A stretch of DNA of 64,000 nt from Bicyclus anynana. Its lineage: Eukaryota; Arthropoda; Insecta; Lepidoptera; Nymphalidae. Made by a program: the position numbers and the translations under genes. Location of the stretch: positions 4,340,001-4,404,000 of the forward strand of contig NC_069087.1 in assembly GCF_947172395.1 (NCBI RefSeq), written 5' to 3'. Below are positions 1-11,869 of the stretch, in pieces. The notes under the pieces are model-generated. The model made no database searches, was not told where the DNA came from, and saw only the letters and a program-made list of their open reading frames with translations. Position 1 is the stretch's first letter, and every line of letters starts with the position of its first letter.

Positions 1-113
1 TTCGAATCCGGTCCGTGGAATGTACCTCCAACTTTTCAACTATGTGCATTGTGCATTTTATAAAATTAAATATCAAGTGTCTCAAACAGTTAAGGAAAAA
101 CGTCGTGAGAAAA
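1..113 (+). mobile_element. SINE-B, cut by window start
   Basis: TTCGAATCCGGTCC (B-box region) through the GTGTCTCAAACAGTTAAGG body. It then diverges. Confidence 0.78.
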
Positions 114-698
114 CTATTATTATACTTTATAATTGGCAAAAAAGGAGGTTCTCAATCTGACGCGTACCTACCTATATATTTTTTTTTGTATGATCACGCA
201 CGCATCACTTTTATATTGGCCGACATTGATGATTCTTTTTTTTAACGAGTATCCAAACCTCGAAGTTGGTCTCATATATTTACTGGACTTGAAAATTAAA
301 TGTTTAGGGTAGTGATTGCTATAACGGTGATTGGTGGGTTTATAACAATACAAAAGAAGGCATTTTATTAAAAAAAATATCAGTATACGCACACAATATA
401 ATAAATCTTCGTGTAGCATATTTTTGTTTTTTTAAAGTCGATTGAAGTTTTTCAAATTATTTTCTATGAATATATAGTTTAGTATCTAGATTCATAGATA
501 TGCAATACTTGTAGGTAGTAAGCAAACTATATTAAAATACGTAAGCAATTATAAAAGATAATATATTACAAGTGTTAACACTTGAAACTAAATGAATTTT
601 CAGCTGAGTATATTGTTTTCTTCTACAAATATATGCGAATATAGGTAAAGAACCAGTTTAAATATTAAATTTACCCATAATGTTCTTTTTTATTTCAG

Positions 699-935
699 AA
701 TGTAGCAGTGCTAGATGTTAATATAAACGCAGGAGAAGCTTTAATAAAGGAGTTGAACGCTAAGCACGGGGAGAAAAAAGCGATATTTATTAAATGCGAC
801 GTCGCGACCAATGATGTGGACACAGCCTTTGATGAAACTTTTAAACAGTTTGGTTATATTGATTGCGTTATCAACAATGCTGGACTAATGAATGACCATC
901 CCGATATATACGAGAAACAGATGTTGGTGAATGTG
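699..935 (+). CDS. SDR1 exon with NNAG motif
   Basis: The acceptor is TTTATTTCAG, the exon is phase 0 at both ends and the donor is GTAGGT. It encodes 79 residues from the second beta-strand (NVAVLD) through FIKCDV to INNAGLM and the following helix start. Confidence 0.9.
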
Positions 936-3900
936 GTAGGTACTAATGTGTCTCTTAACAGAAAGGAATGAGAGATGAGGTTATAAATGCTCGTTTGGGG
1001 CTGCTTCTATATGATATTCTTCTATATATATTCGATTTTATGCTTGTTACCGCATAACTTCGTAATTTCTTAACCATTTAAAAAAATATGTTTTTTTTTG
1101 AAAGAGTATACTTCCAGATTAGTAATTTTCATGAAAATCGGTTCAGTAATTTTGTGTTAAAATGAAAATAACGAAATTTCCCGTACGGTGGATTTTTATG
1201 TTACCAAAATTAAATGCTAGGATGCACTAAAAACAGAAAACTAAAACTTTAACAAAAAAAAATAACCGATTTCGAAATCACAGAAATAAACTAAAAAGCG
1301 AAAAATAACATCGTATGTGATACCTTCTGATCGGTGAAGGCTGAAGACGGTGCTAACACAGTGATGCACTAAAGCCGATTAAATCATTAACTTTTATGAC
1401 TTAAAGACAGTTCTATCCCGTGGTTCTTTCAGAAACGGCTTTAATTAATACGCTGCACCTTTGCACCGCCTTCAAAGTGATCAAAAGGCATCACATACGG
1501 TGTTATTTTTCGATTTTTTATTTATTTTTGTGATTTTGTAGTCGGTTCAATTTTTTTGTTAAAAAAAAATTTTATATCAATAGTATTGAGTAATATATGT
1601 ATAAGTTACAGTTATATGTATGTTATAGTTAGTTATAGTTATATGTATGTTATAGTTAGTTGTAGTTAGTCTAGAGCCGTGACAGCCCAGTGGATATGAC
1701 CTCTGCCTCCGATTCCGGAGGGTGTGGGTTCGAATCCGGTCCGGGGCATGCACCTCCAACTTTTAAGTTGTGTGCATTTTAAGAAATTAAATATCACGTG
1801 TCTCAATCGGTGAAGGAAAACATCGTGAGGAAACCTGCATACCAGAGAATTTTCTTAATTCTCTGCGTGTGTGAAGTCTGCCAATCCGCATTGGGCCAGC
1901 GTGGTGGACTATTGGCCTAACCCCTCTAATTCTGAGAGGAGACTCGAGCTCAGCAGTGAGCCGAATATGGGTTGATAACGATGTATAAGTTAAAATATGC
2001 AACTCTCCTTTAGTAGCTAATTTAATGCCAAGTATAAACGAGTACATATAAATATACATATACATAATATTTTGCTTTAACGTAAAGTCTTGTAACTTTA
2101 ATTTATACAAAAAGTGAGTTGTGATTATGTGTTGAAATGCTTTAATACTTTATTGTTATGTTGTTTTGTATGGTTACAAAACAACATAACAATTAACATT
2201 ACAAACATTATGTTGTTTTGTATGGTTACAAAACAACATAATGATATAATTATAATGATGTATTATGATAACAATGATATATTAAGGTGACTTTGTCATG
2301 ATCGTTTTATTCCACAATAAATATAATTATAATTTCAAGGCCTTTTCGAATAAAGCCAGTATTAGAAACTCGTGTACCTACTTCATACCTACATTCGAAA
2401 TAAAACATAGTTTTAGCTGTGTTTTATCAATATGTACATGTAAATCAAATATTAAATATCACGTGTTTCAAAACGGTAAAGGAAAAAAATCATGAGGACA
2501 CCTGAATACCTGAGAATTTCCTAATTCTCTGCGTGTCTGCGAATCCACATTGGGCGAAATAGCAGTGACCCGAATTTGGGTTGACAAACCCAAATTTTGT
2601 CCATATGTTTGTTTGTCCAGGATAATCTCTGGAATGGCTGACCTGATTTCAATGGAAGATAGAGCAGGTTGTTAAGCAACATATAGGCTTATCCCGAAAA
2701 TATTCACGGTTCCCTCGAGAATGTTATGAATTACATACAACACCAAATTTATTTTAATATTATATTTACGTATATATATTTATTTAATTATTTATATATA
2801 TAATTAAATGTAATGTATTGCACCTTCCCGCTCTTTCTTCGCAAGCTCGTCAGGGGTTGCCTGGTAAAGATTACTTATAGTAATAAGGCCGCCTTTGCAT
2901 GCTAAGTTTAAATTATCTCTTTAATGTTTTATTTTATAATTGTATTTTTATTTATTTTTCTTCTTCTAAATTCTAAAATAGAATAATATTTTTTTGCAGT
3001 CAGGCTTAATAATAGGATCGATGAAAGCCTACAATGCAATGCGCAAGGACAAAGATGGTCGAGGCGGCACGATCATCAACATTTCGTCAATAGTGGCGCT
3101 GATACAAACTCCGCTTCTGCCGATCTACAGTGCGACTAAGAGTGCAGTGTTACAGTTTAGCAACTGTCTAGGGGTAAGTTTCGTCATGTTAATAATTACC
3201 ATACCATTTAAGAAAAGCATGTTTATGGATATTTGCATCTATATAATATACTTTATAAGTCAGTAGAATACAGAAACTTAAGCTTAATTATCCTAATAAC
3301 TATCCACTTGGACGTCTATGATATCAACCAGATATATAAATAAACGCACCGATAAGCCCCCCCCCTCCCCCAAATAAATCGCCAGAATACCCCAAAAATT
3401 ACAAAATTCTACAGGTGCCGACCTACTAAAAATGTTACGAAGACTTAAGTATCGCGCGTATTTAAAATAAAATACCATGTCGTGCAGGGGAGAATATAAA
3501 GAACAACTGTACCGTTGTGTTTAAACCGCCAACAAATATCTACTTTAAATAAAAAATATTAAACTTTGACTTTTATTTATTTTTTATAAACTTTTCCAAA
3601 ATCAATGAAACTTTTCTTACACAACACTAAGATGTTTATACACCGGATTAAAGTATACATTGTCTAGAATAAGAACCATAAAAACAACCATAAGAACTTA
3701 GAAATTCATTAACAAAATCATTAAACTTCGTTCATTAAATTAACCTTAAAACCACACACTCTACAATTAGAGTGCAACGTAGAGAATGCCACAGTTTAAA
3801 TAAAATTTGCAGCGACAAAAGTATTGCCGCGCTAAATCTACCGGGCATACGTATGTCCCGGGGCGTTCAATGGTCGGTCGATTACCGGGCATACGTATGT

Positions 3901-6900
3901 CCCTGGGCGTTCAAGTGAACAAATCATGTCCGTGGAATGGTGGCAAGAACACTTCATTTCGGCGTTGGCAGCCAGGATGATCTTATGGCCCAGCACGTCA
4001 GTCACTAGTCGAAGTAACTAGCCGCAGATGTTTTTGGCTCTGTGGTTCCATGGTCCTTATGTCTCCGCGGCAAAAGAAACTTTTTAAGTTGCATATCATT
4101 ATTGCCATCTTAAACGATGGACTTATTATTGATATTTGCTATTTGAAAAGGATTGCCAGCAATTTGAAAACTCTACTAGTCACGAAAGTGACTACTATGA
4201 CTTAAACCTGAACCTAACTATGAGTCTAGAAATATAAAAAAATCTTGATTGAGGCTAATTGAGGTCGTAAGCACTGTTCCTTTGCTTTCCGCAACAAGTG
4301 GAGGTGTTTTCTTTGTCAGACTATACCTTACCTTACCTTATCAGCCGATAGACGTCCACTGCTGGACTTGGGCTTCTTGCATGGACCTCCAAGTACAACG
4401 ATCTCGAGCCGCCCGCATCCAGCGGCTCCCTGCAACCCGCTTGATATCCTCGGTCCACCTAGTGGGTGGTCGACTAACACTGCGCTTTCCGGTGCGGGGT
4501 CGCCATTCCAGCACCTTGGGACCCCAACGTCCATCGGCTCTTCGAACTGTGTGGCCCGCCCATTGCCACTTCAGCTTCACAAACGACGACTTTGGTTCGT
4601 CTGAGGACTATACTTACTATTTATTTATTTATTTTACATCAAATTAGAATGTCCGAGCAAATTAACTAGATGAGGTAAAAGAAATACATTAGCAAAATTA
4701 AAATATTAATTGAATAGTCAAACATAGAAAATTTTAATAATATAAAAAACTTATGATAAAAAAACTAAAACAATGCACAATGCGCATATTGTTTATTATT
4801 TTTTGGAGGTTTTGAAATTTTAAAATATTAATTGAAAAGCTAAACATAGGAAATTTAAATAATATAAAAACTTTTGATATAATGCCAAAAAAATGCACAA
4901 TGCGCATATTGTGTATTACCAAGTTTTTGTAGATTTTTAACGTTTTTTGTGTTTTTGGAAATGACTAATCTCCCTGTCTCTCGAATTGTGAGAAAAATTA
5001 ACAAATGATGATAGGAAAGTATAATCGACATCTCGTAAGCTATATTTTTAATGTGAGTCAAAAAAACGTTCTAAAATATGCGCCTTAGGTCATAGCAATT
5101 GAATTTCGGTGAACACTTACTAGTCATTTGAGACATACATTGTTCATTGTCCTCAATAAAGCACATTGTAATCATGACGATGCAAATCTAGAACACAGTA
5201 ATATTAAACGCAAGGAGTGAATTTGTACCGAGTTACATTATCTGCCATAAGTAGTAAGTAAGTGCAAATATACACTATCTATACAAACGAACAACCCGCT
5301 GGCCTATTCACTTATGTACTTCATTTTTAACCATGTACTATAATCAACCTCCAAATCATTTGACCACCTCCGTGGCGCAGTGGTATGCGCGGTTCAAATG
5401 ACGGAGGTCCTGGGTTCGATCCCCGGCTGGGCCGATGGTCGGTAGAAACCGAAAGGAGTGGATTTTCATCCTCCTCCTAACAAGTAAGCCCGCTTCCATC
5501 TTAGATTACATCATCACTTACCATCAGGTGAGACTGTAGTCAAGGGATAACTTGTAAAGGATAAAAAAAAACATCAAATTAATAACAGCAGCATTTTTAG
5601 TAAGTATTTCACAAAGTCTATTGATAAAGAGTATCACAATGTCAACTGGACAGCTACTAGCTACTCTATAATATCCACGAAGAGTTGTCAGTAGCCATCT
5701 CTTCTTCAGTCTTGGAACGCTATTCACTTATCAATTATTTTGCTCTTTTGGATGTTTCAAAACGTAGACTATGGCTTGCATTAGCCACTGTTTAGTAATT
5801 TTGATCTGTAGTTAGCAAGAACTAGTGAAAACTAAATCACGTGACTTAAGAATTACGAGTACCTACTAACAATTCTAGTTGGTAAATTGCGTTTATTGGT
5901 TAACCACGAAATATTATTATTGTTACTCAAAGTTAGTGAACAGGCCAGTTAGCTATAATTTTTTTTATTCTTTACATGTTAGCTCTTGACTACAATCTCA
6001 CCCGATGGTAAGTGATGATGAGGTCTAAGATGAAAGCGGGTTAACTTGTTATGAGGAGGATGAAAATCCACACACCTTTTCGGTTTCTACACGACATCAC
6101 TTGGCGGTACGTCTTTGCCGGTAGGGTGGTAACTAGCCACGGCCGAAGCTTCCCATCAGCCAGACCTGAACCAATTATGAAAATCTTAATCGGCCCAGCC
6201 GGGGATCGAGCCCAGGACCTCTGTTATGAGAATCGACCACGTTTACCACTGCGCCACGGAGCCCGTCAAATGCAAAGGTTTGACGATAAAATATTGTTTC
6301 AATGTTTTATGACTCCACGTACCTCGTCACCTTGGACACATTTTATTATTAACTTCTTATTTTATATTTTTTTTTGATTTATGAGTTGTTCGTGATTAGT
6401 TTTTATATTTATGTTTATAGTGTTCTAAGTTTCTTTTTAATAATAAAAATACTATGCTTAGTAGACAAGGTCACTGTTTACTTCGTACAACCTAAAATTG
6501 CTAATTACAAATGCTAATTTCTATACAAAATGGCTATTTTTTAGTGTTCGTCTATTTGTTAAAATAGCTACAAAAAAAGGCAGGTATACCTATTTTGATC
6601 ATAAATTAAAGCTTGTAAATTATATATATTTTTAATTAATATGTCGTAAATTCTGATTCTAATTCTGTAGTATATCTGTAGGAGTGTAGGTATATACTTA
6701 AGTTAGCGTTAGTTATCATTAACCTAGAATTTTTTTTGTAAGAAGAACAATACAATGCTGTTCTATAATTTTTAGTTTTGGACCCTCGAATATAATCTCC
6801 CATTTGTAAAACTAAATAATTGCTTCTTTGTAGTTTAAGAAAAAAGCAATTATTCAGTTTTTAAATCGCTATGCAGCGTTTGCGTTAGGAGATTATATAA

Positions 6901-9839
6901 AATTCGAGGTAAAGGTATATTCATCAAGCCGAATAACAAAATAGAATAATTATGTTCTTTTGTCTTGTAGGAGGAAAACGGATACGGTCGGATAATTTCG
7001 TAAATAATACGTTCCGTACGAGGTAGAATGCTTTGCGTAACTAACATTATGTATTTCCGATAAATAGAACCAAACCAGAACAGGATTCATAGAAAGAAAT
7101 CGCGGATACCTAACATAAGTTTCACATTAGATCGAATCAAAATCCTACCTTAATGATTTTATAAGAAATAACACTGTATAATTTATGATGCAAAAGGATT
7201 TATTTAATAAGAGAACAAGCAACGTTAGTAATGCAAACCAGAACCAAAGAGAGTACAAAATTGAAAGTAACAGCTAATGTCACAGCTAATGATACAGAGT
7301 AATGATGAATTAAAGACAATATGTGTAAGGCGGTAAATTTAAAGACATTGTCAACATACCTAATTACGAATTTGTATCCATTACAAAATCCTATTAATAA
7401 TTATATTATTAATAGGATTTTGTTTGATTCTATCGAGCGTGTCATTGCCCTGGGGAGTCTCTCAGGCATATTGTGCCCGGGTGTTCTCACCTTGCTAACG
7501 GCGAATACTTGCATAGACATAATCAAATAGACAGATAATCAAGACAGACAAGATTATCCACCAACAGCTTGCTCTTCAGTATGGCCTTATCGATTCTGAG
7601 ATGCCTTACTTTAGGTACGACCCAGCATCAGTTCTTGAAAATAGCAGTGCATTGCTATACTGGGACCGAACGATTATCATTGACAGGTATATTGTTGCCA
7701 ATAGACCTGATAAAGAGCTAGTGGGTCACTAATCGGTCAGTGCGTCGCGCAATAATTGTTTATGTTAATTTTCCACATGACGATAATCTGGTTAAAGCCG
7801 AAAAGGCAAAAGTATCAAAATACTTGGACCTTGCGCACTTGAGATTACCGACATGTGGAATGTTGAATCAACTATTATTGTTCCGATAGTTGTTTCAGTC
7901 AATGTTTTGTATTTAATTTTTATAATAACATTGTTAAAAATTAAAAAAGACATAAAAATAAAATAATGATAGAGATGATGATCAGGAACGGCTTAGAAGA
8001 CCACAGACTTCATAACTGGGGTGTGCTGTGGCATATTTTTAGATGAAAAAAACCGTATTATTCATTCATATTTCGACCTTCTGATCAACGGAGCAGTTCA
8101 GCCAAAGGGATAGTTAAATAATATTCTCATACCTATTGAATTCACATTCACATTCAATACCTATTGAAATAAGGATTTTTTGAAATAACGTACCCAATGT
8201 ACTCGTCGATCTTTCAGATGCTATCTCAAAACATTCATTTTTGATTTCTCAATGGTTGGCTTCCCATACATTTATGTAATTATAAGCAGTTAGGTATAAC
8301 AAAGTAGTTATACCTAACTGCTTTGACTCGTTGACTCGTTGTTTACAGTATAACTTTATACGATTCTAAGTTAATAATATATACATACGACGTAATTAAA
8401 TGCATGCAATAATAATTCTGTTAAAGATGAATGTCCATTACTCACGCTCCGATGTTCGTGTGATTGCCGTTTGCTTCGGCATAACTGATACAAATCTGAT
8501 CAAAGGGCGAATCGGGTGCATCGATGAAGAAACTGAAGAAAGGATGATGATTGCAATAAAGAAATTTCCTGCTCAATGGTAAATTTTGATAAACATTTTT
8601 TCCTTTATTCTTTACAAGTTAGCCATTGATTACAATCTCACATATTGATACATATACGACAATGTACCGGAACGCTAAATCGCCTGGCGGTACGTCTTTG
8701 TCGGTAGGGTGGTAACTAGCCAGGGACGAAGCCTCCCACCAGCCAGACCTGTACCAATCAAGATATCCTTAATCGGTCCAGCCGAATACAGGACCTCCAT
8801 CTTGTAAATCTACCGCGCACACCACTGCGCCACGAGGCCGTCATACTCCATAGCCAGCCATTTTAGGTTTTTAATCGACATTATAAGTCAAGGCTTATAA
8901 TATGAACATCTCTAAGACTTGAATTAATCAGCATCATACTGAATTATTTTGCGGTATTTGTTTATCGGTGGATACAATTAGCAACAGGCGAATCTACTAA
9001 ACTAGACTGGCCAATTTAACCAGGTTAGGTTTAGAATGCCTTATTTTACAACCTCAAAGTCCGGTTATAAGATGTCTACTACTCTGGTAATAAGAAAACG
9101 CTTTTTCAAGAGCGCTCAAGAGGTGACAAACAAAAGAGGCGAGCGAGCTTTTGTTTAGAGAGCCATTGCAGTGTATCTACAATAAGAGATTTCGCTGACC
9201 AGGAGGAGGTTTCCGATATCTGACGTCTCAGGATGTGACGTGAGTAACGGTGGCTCCTGGACTGATATACTTAGGCCAAAACACCCTTCTCGAACGGCCC
9301 TCTAAGTGGAGGTCCGAGACTCAGAGGAGACGCCTTTAGAGAGTCCATCCACTCTGCTTCTGCCTTCGGGCCCCTTCAGGCGATGCTTCTGCGCTCGCCC
9401 AAGCTCCCCCGTGTCACCGCTGAGGTCCCATTAAGGAGCCTACGGCAATTACACAATCAGAATAAAACTAACATGTAATGCAATCTTAACAAAATTTTGT
9501 ACATCATCATCATATCATCCGATGAACATCCACTGCAGGACAAGGGCCTTTTGTAGGGACTTCCAAAAGTCACGATACTGAGCCACCTGCATCCAGCGAA
9601 TCCCTGCGACTCGCTTGATGTCGTCGGTCTGATGAAATTGTGTACGTTTAGCAATGATCAAATATTTCGTATTTTCACTTTACAGTATAGACTCTGCTGT
9701 CACCGGACTTTTAGCAGCATATGAAAAAGGTGATAGTGGTAGCACGTGGTTAGTTACAACCGATAGACCAGCAGAAGAAATCACAGATAACGTAAAGAAA
9801 GCCTTCGACATATTGGGTCAAGGAGTATTCACACAATGA
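699..9839 (+). CDS. Short-chain dehydrogenase/reductase SDR1, 5' exon outside window
   Basis: Coding exons are 699-935, 3000-3173, 8427-8578 and 9686-9839 (TGA at 9837-9839). They join without a frame break into 238 residues. All have AG acceptors and GT donors (GTAGGT, GTAAGT, GTAAAT). Classical SDR marks seen: a beta-strand ending in LD (an acidic residue there usually means NAD(H) preference), NNAG, the INISS serine region and YSATK (YxxxK catalytic pair, Tyr codon 3126-3128). The glycine-rich TGxxxGxG cofactor loop is missing because about 40 N-terminal residues lie on an exon left of the window. Family members are cytosolic NAD(P)-dependent oxidoreductases. The best guess is a 15-hydroxyprostaglandin-dehydrogenase-like or insect alcohol-dehydrogenase-like enzyme; the substrate cannot be read from sequence. 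Exon sizes and phases match SDR2 at 48815-57362. Confidence 0.9.
1256..1556. mobile_element. MITE with about 100-bp inverted arms
   Basis: Left arm 1256-1355 and right arm 1437-1556 pair through ACCGA(C/T)T, GCGAAAAATAACA(T/C)CGTATGTGAT and CCTTCTGATC. It lies in the SDR1 intron after the first exon seen. The ACCGACT ends recur at 27820 and 45418. Confidence 0.75.
1673..1985 (+). mobile_element. SINE-B (tRNA-derived), near full length
   Basis: The head GCCGTGACAGCCCAGTGGAT has the A box and GGGTTCGAATCCGGTCC the B box. The body runs through TGCACCTCCAACTTTT and GTGAGGAAACCTGCATACC, ending near GCCGAATATGGGTTGATAAC. Confidence 0.9.
2155..2243. repeat. Two near-identical perfect hairpins in tandem
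   Basis: 2155-2190 has a 16-bp perfect stem and 2206-2243 a 17-bp perfect stem. Both have the loop TGGT and the stem core ATGTTGTTTTGTA. Confidence 0.9.
2446..2583 (+). mobile_element. SINE-B 3' fragment
   Basis: ATTAAATATCACGTGTTTC.. through GACCCGAATTTGGGTTGAC matches the SINE-B body, with deletions. Confidence 0.72.
3000..3173 (+). CDS. SDR1 exon with catalytic Ser and YxxxK
   Basis: The acceptor is TTTTTTGCAG and the donor GTAAGT; phase 0 at both ends, 58 residues. It holds INISS and PIYSATKSAV, so the catalytic Tyr and Lys are both present. Confidence 0.92.
3839..3920. repeat. 44-bp tandem repeat, two units
   Basis: TACCGGGCATACGTATGTCC and GGGCGTTCAA repeat at 3839 and 3883, joined by ATGGTCGGTCGAT. 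Each contains a near-palindrome around GCATACGTATG. Confidence 0.88.
3925..4085 (-). mobile_element. Diverged RLE-type LINE 3' fragment
   Basis: AAATCATGTCCGTGGAATGG, CAGTCACTAGTCGAAG, TAGCCGCAG and ATGTCTCCGCGGCAAAAG match the family with many changes. Confidence 0.65.
4325..4600 (-). mobile_element. RTE-like LINE 3' end (C-terminal reverse-transcriptase ORF remnant)
   Basis: The minus-strand frame 4580-4341 reads KLKWQWAGHTVRRADGRWG.. and VAGSRWMRAARDRCTW.., ending in a stop. This is the familiar C-terminus of lepidopteran endonuclease/reverse-transcriptase ORFs. Only about 80 codons remain, so it is 5' truncated. Confidence 0.82.
4690..4935. repeat. Tandem duplication, unit about 122 bp
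   Basis: TTAAAATATTAATTGAA.. AATGCACAATGCGCATATTG occurs twice in succession, with moderate divergence. It lies in an SDR1 intron. Confidence 0.8.
5364..5569 (+). mobile_element. SINE-A (tRNA-derived), plus orientation
   Basis: The head has an A-box-like TGGCGCAGTGGTATGCGCGG and a B-box-like GGTTCGATCCC with tRNA spacing, followed by the family body and an A-rich tail. Pol III promoter boxes are typical of such SINEs. Confidence 0.88.
5959..6268 (-). mobile_element. SINE-A, near full length
   Basis: Starts with a T-run plus ATTCTTTACATGTTAGC and ends with the reversed tRNA-like head (GGGGATCGAGCCCAGG, CTGCGCCACGGAG). The short open frame across it is not a gene. Confidence 0.88.
7384..7422. 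repeat. Perfect 17-bp hairpin
   Basis: CAAAATCCTATTAATAA and its inverse are separated by TTATA. Confidence 0.9.
8284..8323. repeat. Perfect 17-bp hairpin before SDR1 exon
   Basis: AAGCAGTTAGGTATAAC and its inverse have a 6-base loop. It lies about 100 bases upstream of the exon at 8427. Confidence 0.9.
8427..8578 (+). CDS. SDR1 exon, CFGITDT region
   Basis: It opens phase 0 after a weak acceptor (TGTTAAAG) and ends after two bases of a codon at donor GTAAAT. DVRVIAVCFGITDT corresponds to the SDR loop that usually reads PG(x)xxT after the active site. Here the usual Pro is replaced by Phe. The weak acceptor makes the exact start slightly uncertain. Confidence 0.8.
8598..8845 (-). mobile_element. 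SINE-A with internal deletion
   Basis: TTTATTCTTTACAAGTTAGC, the GGCGGTACGTCTTTG core and the reversed head CACTGCGCCACGAGG are all present. The middle (TGGTAAGTGATG region) is missing. Confidence 0.82.
9085..9450. other. GC-rich stretch in the last SDR1 intron, unidentified
   Basis: A block far richer in G and C than its surroundings (GGGCCCCTTCAGGCGATG, CCCCCGTGTCACCGCTGAGG). No long frame or terminal repeat was found. It may be a remnant of a retroelement coding region. Confidence 0.4.
9497..9640 (-). mobile_element. RTE-like LINE 3' end fragment
   Basis: GAACATCCACTGCAGGACA, GATACTGAGCCACCTGCATC and ACTCGCTTGATGTCGTCGG match the end sequence of the copy at 4325-4600. It lies in the last intron of SDR1, ending 46 bases before the terminal exon. 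Confidence 0.78.
9686..9839 (+). CDS. SDR1 terminal coding exon
   Basis: The acceptor is CACTTTACAG. One base completes the split codon. The exon then encodes IDSAVTGLLAAYEKG.., the C-terminal SDR helix and the GSTWLV strand, and ends at TGA 9837-9839. Confidence 0.9.
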
Positions 9840-10485
9840 AGACGCAAAGTTGTTAATTTTTAATCCCTAATTTCGACGATTTAGTACGTACCTACACCTT
9901 TTATAGCACTTATAAATAATATAAATTTAAAGATCTCGTCAAATTTTAACCAACACAATGTAATATTTATTTTTAAATATGTAATGAGATTTATTTTTGA
10001 GAAGTTATTTAAAAACCTATTTTTGATTATTGTTCTTAACAGTATCATTTTGAGCAAGTATTAAAGTAATTACAATAATTTGGATGTTGTCAAAATACGT
10101 AGGTATATCTCTTAGGTTAATAATGTTTAGTATTTATAAGGATCGATTGTGGAGTTTCATCGAATATTTCCAAAGATATCCCTCAGGTCAGGTCAGATAT
10201 AAAATTTATGGATTAATATTTATCAAATTATTTTATTCACAATGATTTGTTTGAGGTTTATTCAATATAATAATAGAATTACCTAGTATAATAAGATAAT
10301 TATGTATATTTTTACTTATTTTTTTGTATAATGATGTTTTTGTTGTGGTGGCATAATTTATACACTCTATTAAACAATACTTTTATCTGATGACTTTTCC
10401 TGAAACTTATCATGTGGTAAAAAAACTTGATGGCAAATCACCTCGCATAAAAACAGGAGTCATGTTCATAAAGATATAGTTTAAG

Positions 10486-10640
10486 ATTCGTCAGACAAGA
10501 AAAAGCTGAAGAAGAAAAAGAATAAAGTACTCGGGTCTGCAAAACAAAAACAGTACCACATACTGGCACTAAAAGAATTTGAATTTGAAACTTAGACGAG
10601 GAAAGGAAAAGCGTTTTTCGTCTAAGTTCTTTTCTTCTTT
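10486..10640 (+). repeat. 145-bp unit, left copy of a direct pair
   Basis: GATTCGTCAGACAAGAAAAA.. GAATTTGAATTTGAAACTTAG. A short open frame (KKKKNKV.. QKQYHILALKEFEFET, then stop) runs through it. The pair lies at 11130-11285. Confidence 0.72.
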
Positions 10641-10754
10641 CTTAAATATAACAATAAATATAAAAATATAACAATCTTTCTCGGGGGGATGTACTTTATT
10701 AATAAGTTCTATTATTATAAGACTCTAAGGTGATTACAAAATTAAGATAACTAA

Positions 10755-11095
10755 TATCGAACAAAGGTTATGATTCACAACACTTGTCAGGACAACTCAA
10801 TTAACAAATCAAACTGTAACCAAAATAAGAGCCTAGAATGGCAGAGAATGACCTTGAGTGGAGTCACGTACTTGTGAACGATGTGTGTAGGGTTAAAGGT
10901 ACCTTTGACAGTCGACTAACACTCCCCTTTACCACTCAAGTCACTCTCCCCGCCTATCCCAAATAACCTATAAAGAATTACACAACAAAAGATGTGGACG
11001 GCTCGAACGCCACGAGCACACTGAAGCCAACACGAAATCGAGTGACGCCATATCCGTCACAGACTACTATTTCCAACACTAAACGGCGATAACAC
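10755..11095. repeat. Dispersed repeat, copy 1 (between the 145-bp units)
   Basis: CGAACAAAGGTTATGATTCAC, TGTCAGGACAACTCAATTAAC and GATGTGGACGGCTCGAACGC. Shared with 40379-40740 and, inverted, with 55095-55285. Confidence 0.8.
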
Positions 11096-11129
11096 TATTT
11101 TAAGCCGTGAAACTGCGATTCTGTTCTAA

Positions 11130-11285
11130 AGATTCGTCACACGTCAAGAAAAACTTGAAGAAGAAAAGGAATAAAGTTACTCGGTTCGCAGAACAAAAAC
11201 ACTACCACATTCTGGCAATAAAAGAATTTGAATTTAAAACTTAGAAGAGGGAAGGAAGAGCTTTCCTCGTCAAGTTTCGCCCAAG
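11130..11285 (+). repeat. 145-bp unit, right copy of a direct pair
   Basis: GATTCGTCACACGTCAAG.. GAATTTGAATTTAAAACTTAG. The same frame is preserved (QKHYHILAIKEFEFKT, then stop) despite many base changes. Confidence 0.72.
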
Positions 11286-11869
11286 TATAAGTACAATAAG
11301 TTTTATTTTATGCCGTTAACTTGGACTTGTAAAGAGTCCGACCACTCGACACAATTAAGGATTATTGTGAAATAATACTCAGTAAATCATGCAGTAAATA
11401 ATTTTATTTTAAAAACTTCTTATATCACCGTAACTTTTTCTCATTGAGTTATTTGAAATTAGTATCTCTGCTTAAACGGCTATTTTCCATCATTATTGTC
11501 TTCCAGGTAACACCTGATTCGGATTAGTTTACTCCCATTACAAAACATTCGTAATTGTCACAACTGTCGGAACGTAAGGAAAAGAAATCCGGAATTATCG
11601 TACGTTATGGAAGACGATATAATCCTAAATCAGCTTCACTAATCTTACCGTATAACAAATTTATTACAAATTAAAACTAACCTATTAGTTAAACATAGTA
11701 AACATAGTAGTTGTTGTAGGCAATATATTCCGGGAAGTTCGTTTCACTTTCGTGTAGACCCTGCACCACGAAAGAAGTCCTGCTGATGCAGCAGTAGTGA
11801 GCTACTGTTATACAGCAAGTAAACATTAGAAGCTCAGTGTTTCGTTCAGAGGACATTGGTAACGTACCA

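Noticed and set aside
4249..4647. A 132-codon plus-strand frame
   Set aside because: It is antisense to the RTE-like LINE C-terminus, which is the real coding remnant.
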